From a virus, in IMG/VR virus record IMGVR_UViG_3300021197_000580, positions 1 to 25,469 of that record: 25,469 nucleotides of DNA; one strand, 5' to 3'. Below are positions 21,646-25,469 of this stretch, piece after piece. A program made the position numbers and the translations under genes. The notes beneath the pieces were generated by a model, which had not been told where the DNA came from, did not search any database, and worked only from the letters and a program-made list of their open reading frames with translations. How positions within the stretch are numbered: the stretch's first letter is position 1; each line of letters opens with the position of its first letter.

Positions 21646-22046
21646 CAGAAATTGATTGGCATCCAGAAGCGATGCTAGAAGTAAAACTAAAAGAACCAGA
21701 TGACTTCTTAAAGGTTCGTGAAACATTATCAAGGATTGGTGTTGCCTCTCGTAAAGAGAAAAAACTATATCAGTCCTGCCACATTCTACACAAACAAGGA
21801 AAGTACTATATCGTACACTTCAAAGAATTGTTTGCTCTAGACGGCAAGGGTACAAACTTTAACGAAAATGATATATCAAGACGTAACTCTATCGCTAGTT
21901 TACTAGGGGATTGGGGACTGATTGAAATCATGGGTTCTGCTGAACCGAAAGCACCATTGTCACAAATCAAAGTGATTGCATTCAAAGAAAAGAATGAGTG
22001 GGTGTTAGAGACTAAATATAACATAGGTAAAAAAAGAGAAGCTTAA
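21642..22046 (+). CDS. regA: translational repressor RegA
   Basis: 134 aa (T4 RegA 122 aa). RNA-binding protein that blocks ribosome entry on many early phage mRNAs, including those of the clamp-loader operon in T4. Strong match: E-V-K-L-K-E-P-D-D-F-L-K-V-R-E-T-L-S-R-I-G-V-A (about 13-35), L-Y-Q-S-C-H-I-L-H-K (about 42-51), Y-Y-I-V-H-F-K-E (about 55-62), S-I-A-S-L-L-G-D-W-G-L-I-E-I (about 83-96), E-W-V-L-E-T-K-Y-N-I-G near the end. About nine extra residues precede the T4 start. Starts within the ATGA overlap with gene 62. In T4 gene 43 follows soon after regA; here two other genes intervene. Confidence 0.95.
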   Translation: MTEIDWHPEAMLEVKLKEPDDFLKVRETLSRIGVASRKEKKLYQSCHILHKQGKYYIVHFKELFALDGKGTNFNENDISRRNSIASLLGDWGLIEIMGSAEPKAPLSQIKVIAFKEKNEWVLETKYNIGKKREA

Positions 22047-22047
22047 A

Positions 22048-23424
22048 TTGACACAATCTTTTTCAAAATTCATTACAGAAGAAAAAACTGATGGAAACTA
22101 TAAGGTAGTTATTCTTTCAGTTGAGTCCGGCGATGTACGAAAGAACACTGCTGATAAATTTGAAAAAGAAGCAAAGAAGCTTGGATTAGATGTTATACTT
22201 TGTGATTTCAAAAATGCATCTTTAATATTTGATGATGGTAAATACATCATTAAGAATAAGGACGGCAGTATGCAAGTTAGTCCTAAAGATACTGTAGTTT
22301 TTGTAAGAGGTACACCCACACGAGATAGTCACTTAGACATGATATCAGAACTAGAACGAATTGGTATAACTTGTATTAACAGTAGAACCACTATTAGTAT
22401 TTGTGCTGATAAGTATCGTAGTTATGTTCGTCTAAAAGATTTCAGACTAGACCAACCAAAGACAGTTTTACTTCCATCAGAAAATGATATTGACGCTGCA
22501 ATGGAAGAGTTGGATTCTAAGTTTCCTATCATTCTAAAAACACTTAGAGGCGCTGGTGGGGTTGGAGTTTTATTTGTAGAATCAAAACGTGCATTGGATT
22601 CATTAGTACAGTTGATTTACAAACAAGACCCTGATACAGATATTCTCATTCAAGAATATATTAAAACTGATGGTGATATTCGTGTACTTATAGTTGGTTC
22701 TAAAATCATAGGTACAATGAAACGAGAAGTTGTTGAAGGTGATTTCAGAAGTAACTACACACAGGGTGCTGGTGTTAAGAAATATGATTTATCAGAAGAA
22801 GAAATCAGACAGTGTTTGATTGCCGCAAAAGCAGTCGATGGTGATTTTGTTGCAGTAGATTTTATTTCACATAAAGGTAAACCACACTTCTTGGAAGTGA
22901 ATAGTTCGCCAGGCACAGAAGGTGTAGAAGAAGCAAACTCTGGACTGAATGTTGCAAAAGAAGTTCTAGAGCATTATAAAGAATCAAAAAACAGATACAC
23001 TGTTCCTATCAGATGTGGATTTCACGAGATGGTTGATATCAAACCTTTCGGTGAAGTTGAAACTAAATTTGATACAGGAAACAGTGCTTACTCAGTTCTT
23101 CATGCTGAGGACATAAAAATTAATGGTAGTAAAATTACATTCACTACGTTTGGTGGACAGACCCTAACTACTAAACTTGTGAAAGATTATAAAGCGAGAA
23201 CTGGTGGCGGTGTTGATAAAAGGCCAGTCGTTCAGTTGGAAGTTGAATTCATGGGACACACACATCAATTGATGTTTGGTCTTGATGATAGAAGTAAAAG
23301 AGGAACTAGTGTTCTTCTAAATAGATTTGCCATGACGGAGATGAATGTTATGGTAGACCCCCAGAAGAAATTGATTATTACAACAATGAAAGGCGAAAAT
23401 AATGACACTACTGGAAGCGATTAA
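22048..23424 (+). CDS. RimK-type ATP-grasp ligase fused to RimB-type aspartyl protease domain, with capsid-targeting-like N-terminus
   Basis: 458 aa. Residues 1-12 (S-F-S-K-F-I-T-E|E at 4-12) resemble the T4 capsid targeting sequence and gp21 site. Residues about 18-310 are RimK-like: pre-ATP-grasp part with V-F-V-R-G-T-P-T-R, I-N-S-R-T-T-I-S-I-C-A-D-K (110-122), lysine and glycine loop K-T-L-R-G-A-G-G-V-G-V (164-174), Q-E-Y-I (202-205) and the metal site E-V-N-S-S-P-G (283-289). RimK adds glutamate to the C-terminus of ribosomal protein S6. Residues about 320-445 match RimB/ATP-dependent zinc protease (DUF785), a retropepsin-like domain: F-D-T-G-N-S-A-Y-S (341-349), R-P-V-V (392-395), L-D-D-R and L-L-N-R (423-426). 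TTG start at 22048, the only plausible one, 1 bp after regA; no in-frame ATG before residue 75. Stop overlaps the next gene. Confidence 0.9.
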   Translation: MTQSFSKFITEEKTDGNYKVVILSVESGDVRKNTADKFEKEAKKLGLDVILCDFKNASLIFDDGKYIIKNKDGSMQVSPKDTVVFVRGTPTRDSHLDMISELERIGITCINSRTTISICADKYRSYVRLKDFRLDQPKTVLLPSENDIDAAMEELDSKFPIILKTLRGAGGVGVLFVESKRALDSLVQLIYKQDPDTDILIQEYIKTDGDIRVLIVGSKIIGTMKREVVEGDFRSNYTQGAGVKKYDLSEEEIRQCLIAAKAVDGDFVAVDFISHKGKPHFLEVNSSPGTEGVEEANSGLNVAKEVLEHYKESKNRYTVPIRCGFHEMVDIKPFGEVETKFDTGNSAYSVLHAEDIKINGSKITFTTFGGQTLTTKLVKDYKARTGGGVDKRPVVQLEVEFMGHTHQLMFGLDDRSKRGTSVLLNRFAMTEMNVMVDPQKKLIITTMKGENNDTTGSD

Positions 23425-23623
23425 ACAACACAATGAAGGTAAGATTGCATTGCATAAAGCAAACATTGCAGTATACTTAAAGAACCCTGCTGGTATTGGA
23501 GAGCATTCTGATATTGCAGAAGCAGTGGAATCTGAACTAGTAAAGATTGCCAATGCTCAAGATATCATTGACATGGTAGATAAACACTTCACTACGGAAG
23601 AACAAATTTCACTTTTCTCTTGA
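23402..23623 (+). CDS. small helical protein of unknown function
   Basis: 73 aa, with the motif Y-L-K-N-P-A-G-I-G-E-H-S-D-I-A-E-A-V-E-S-E-L (25-46) that I recall from uncharacterised proteins of marine T4-like phages. Two or three amphipathic helices, no membrane segment or signal peptide. It starts in the last 23 bp of the RimK-RimB gene, so the two are probably coupled. Its last codons TTC-TCT-TGA lie in the -35 region of the polymerase promoter. Function unknown; a helper of its upstream or downstream neighbour is possible. Confidence 0.75.
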   Translation: MTLLEAIKQHNEGKIALHKANIAVYLKNPAGIGEHSDIAEAVESELVKIANAQDIIDMVDKHFTTEEQISLFS

Positions 23624-23648
23624 CACTGCCCTCTTTTTGTTATATAAT
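23620..23648 (+). promoter_or_regulatory. consensus sigma-70-type promoter for gene 43
   Basis: TTGACA (23620-23625), 17-bp spacer, TATAAT (23643-23648): a full consensus. The -35 contains the stop codon (23621-23623) of the preceding gene. Predicted +1 near 23655, a 20-nt leader to the polymerase. Confidence 0.92.
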
Positions 23649-23674
23649 GAGTACAGTTGATAAGAGGAAAAGTC

Positions 23675-25469
23675 TTGAATTTCTACACACACATCGCCCA
23701 ATGGGGCAACCAATTACTTGTTCGTGCCGTAAAGAATGGTGTTCGTTCTAACTTCAAAGTTAAGTACGAACCCACTCTCTACTATCCTGTGGGGAAACCC
23801 ACAGGGTGGACAACCCTAGAAGGTAAACACGTTGCACCGATGCCGTTCCTTTCTATTAAGGACGCAAAGGAACATTTGCAACAACGAGAGAATCAACCAC
23901 ACCTAGTGTATGGTATGACCTCGTTCCCATATACCTATCTCTCAGAAACTTATCCAAATCAGATTGAATATGACATTACCAAAATGCGTATTGTCACAAT
24001 CGATATTGAGGTTGAGTGTGAGAATGGTTTCCCTAATGCAGACCAAGCAGCAGAACCAATGCTGTCTATTACTATCAAGAACCATGATACTGGACGTATC
24101 AAGGTTTGGGGTTTGCACGACTACAAGAATGATAGAGAAGATGTTCAGTACATTCAATGTGCAACTGAACGTGAACTTCTTGCACAGTTTCTTGCTTGGT
24201 GGGAAAGTGACCACCCAGACGTAATCACTGGTTGGAATACAGAGTTCTTTGATATTCCCTATATCTGTAACCGTATCAAATCCCAAATGGGTGAAGATGC
24301 AATGAAACGTCTATCGCCTTGGGGTGTTGTAAACTCTAAGATGGTAAACTCTGGTTTTGGACGTAAAGACCAAGTGTATGATATTCTTGGTGTTGAAGAG
24401 GTTGACTATCTACAACTCTATAAGAAGTTTACTTACACAGGCCAAGAATCATATCGACTTGACCATATCGCTTTTGTAGAACTAGGCGAACGTAAAGACG
24501 AAAATCCTTTTGAGACTTTTCGTGAATGGTATACTAAAGACTATCAGTCGTTCCTTGACTATAACATCATGGACGTTGAACTAGTTGACCGTATTGATGA
24601 CAAGATGAAATTGTTGGACTTGATACTGACTATGACGTATGAGGCAAAGGTTAACATCTCTGATTCGTTTACGTCTGTTAAGTATTGGGATGTCCTAATC
24701 TACAATCACTTGCTCAAGAAAAAGATTGTTATTCCCCAGAAATCTTCCCAGATACATAAGAGTGACAAGTATGTTGGTGCATATGTGAAAGAACCACAAG
24801 TTGGTCAACACAAGTGGGTTATGTCTTTTGACTTGAACTCACTGTATCCACACTTGATTATGCAGTACAATATTTCTCCAGAGACTTTGCTTCCCAAGAC
24901 TATGGGTTTCAACAAAGACAAATCTGTTGATGAGATGTTGAACAAGAAACATGACTTGACACCACTAAAACCAGCGTCTGTAACTTGCACTCCAAATGGT
25001 GCATTATTCAGAACGAAGGAACAAGGTTTCTTGCCAGAGATGATGCAAGAGATGTACAATGACCGTACCATCTACAAGAAAAAGATGTTGACGGCAAAAC
25101 AACAATATGAAGATACCAAAGACCCCAAGTATCTAAACGATGTCAGTCGTTATCATAACATCCAGATGGCAAGAAAGATTTCATTGAACTCTGCTTATGG
25201 TGCGATTGGTAATGAATGGTTTCGTTATTATGACTTGAGGATTGCAGAAGGTATTACAACCTCTGGTCAGTTATCTATTCGTTGGATTGAACAATCTCTG
25301 AATGGGTATCTGAACAAGTTGCTAAATAGTACAGGAGTAGACTATGTTATTGCGTCAGATACGGATTCAGTATACATTAGGTTTGACGAACTTATTAATA
25401 AAGTGTTGCAAAAACGAGATAACGAGTCAGAGGATAACTATCGTGAACGGGCGGTGGACTTCCTTGACA
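23675..25469 (+). CDS. 43: family B DNA polymerase gp43 (3' partial)
   Basis: First 598 residues of the replicative polymerase with 3'-5' exonuclease; the frame is open to the window end. TTG start at 23675 with AGAGGA at 23663-23668, N-terminus N-F-Y-T-H-I-A-Q-W-G-N as in marine T4-like polymerases. Exo I V-T-I-D-I-E (Asp110, Glu112); Exo II G-W-N-T-E-F-F-D-I-P-Y near 185-195; Exo III Y-N-I-M-D-V-E near 295. Polymerase motif A S-F-D-L-N-S-L-Y-P near 384-392, motif B K-I-S-L-N-S-A-Y-G near 495-503, motif C S-D-T-D-S-V-Y near 560-566. No intron, intein or split point is seen in the visible part, though T4-like polymerases are sometimes interrupted. The thumb and C-terminal clamp-binding end lie beyond the window. 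Confidence 0.97.
   Translation, partial: MNFYTHIAQWGNQLLVRAVKNGVRSNFKVKYEPTLYYPVGKPTGWTTLEGKHVAPMPFLSIKDAKEHLQQRENQPHLVYGMTSFPYTYLSETYPNQIEYDITKMRIVTIDIEVECENGFPNADQAAEPMLSITIKNHDTGRIKVWGLHDYKNDREDVQYIQCATERELLAQFLAWWESDHPDVITGWNTEFFDIPYICNRIKSQMGEDAMKRLSPWGVVNSKMVNSGFGRKDQVYDILGVEEVDYLQLYKKFTYTGQESYRLDHIAFVELGERKDENPFETFREWYTKDYQSFLDYNIMDVELVDRIDDKMKLLDLILTMTYEAKVNISDSFTSVKYWDVLIYNHLLKKKIVIPQKSSQIHKSDKYVGAYVKEPQVGQHKWVMSFDLNSLYPHLIMQYNISPETLLPKTMGFNKDKSVDEMLNKKHDLTPLKPASVTCTPNGALFRTKEQGFLPEMMQEMYNDRTIYKKKMLTAKQQYEDTKDPKYLNDVSRYHNIQMARKISLNSAYGAIGNEWFRYYDLRIAEGITTSGQLSIRWIEQSLNGYLNKLLNSTGVDYVIASDTDSVYIRFDELINKVLQKRDNESEDNYRERAVDFLD

Noticed and set aside
22011-22018. ACTAAATA as a late promoter for the RimK-RimB gene
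   Set aside because: Two mismatches and located inside regA. It would help the packaging idea but is too weak to claim.
23675-25469. Intron, intein or split in the polymerase gene
   Set aside because: All exonuclease and polymerase motifs A-C follow in one uninterrupted frame with normal spacing in the visible part.
1-25469. CRISPR array, insertion sequence, integrase or attachment site
   Set aside because: No regularly spaced repeats, transposase or integrase genes, or terminal inverted repeats were seen.

Overview
The window is a 25.5 kb piece of the genome of a T4-like myovirus, AT-rich and almost entirely read from the + strand. Assignment rests on the run of T4 core genes in T4-like order: 17-18-19-20-67-(68)-21-22-23 for packaging, tail and head, then uvsY, uvsW, 55, 47, 46, and the replication block 45-44-62-regA followed by 43. 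The accessory genes (hsp20, DUF932, DUF3310, Nmad1-like, an Sm-like protein, RimK) and the short intergenic spaces resemble marine T4-like phages such as cyano- and pelagiphages. The host cannot be named from the sequence. Near-perfect TTGACA-N17-TATAAT promoters imply a host with ordinary sigma-70-type transcription.

Layout. (1) 1-9884 is the late structural block: terminase large subunit (5' truncated by the window edge), an antisense degenerate HNH protein, tail sheath, tail tube, portal, prohead core gp67, a small protein at the gene 68 position, a small beta-rich unknown, prohead protease gp21, scaffold gp22 and major capsid gp23, closed by a strong UUCG-capped terminator. (2) 9939-12943 holds a tail-tube paralogue, a compact candidate structured RNA that starts exactly at a predicted late start site, then uvsY, uvsW and an Sm-like protein. 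(3) 13048-17325 starts with a sigma-70 promoter and holds the late sigma factor gp55, the gp47/gp46 nuclease pair, an Nmad1-like protein and an adenine methyltransferase. (4) 17322-19639 holds small early-type transcription units (unknown 66 aa protein, DUF932, Hsp20, DUF3310) with strong promoters. (5) 19641-25469 is the replisome block: clamp, clamp loader, RegA, a RimK-RimB fusion, a small unknown protein and DNA polymerase (3' truncated).

Two promoter systems are visible. Seven exact TATAAATA late elements precede head and tail genes, uvsY, hsp20 and, on the minus strand, the HNH gene. Five TTGACA-N17-TATAAT-type promoters precede gp55, the 66 aa gene, DUF932, DUF3310 with the clamp operon, and polymerase. 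This fits the T4 scheme: host polymerase reads early and replication genes, gp55 is made from one of these promoters, and gp55 with the clamp gp45 then activates the TATAAATA promoters.

Most notable observations: (a) the RimK-RimB fusion carries an N-terminus (S-F-S-K-F-I-T-E|E) that looks like the T4 capsid targeting sequence (M-K-T-Y-Q-E-F-I-A-E|A), so it may be packaged, cut by gp21 and injected with the DNA to modify host ribosomes; (b) an 87-nt RNA closed by a perfect 7-bp stem begins at the predicted +1 of a late promoter; (c) a second gp19-fold tail tube protein follows the capsid gene; (d) at two places a G-rich/C-rich hairpin overlaps a sigma-70 promoter.
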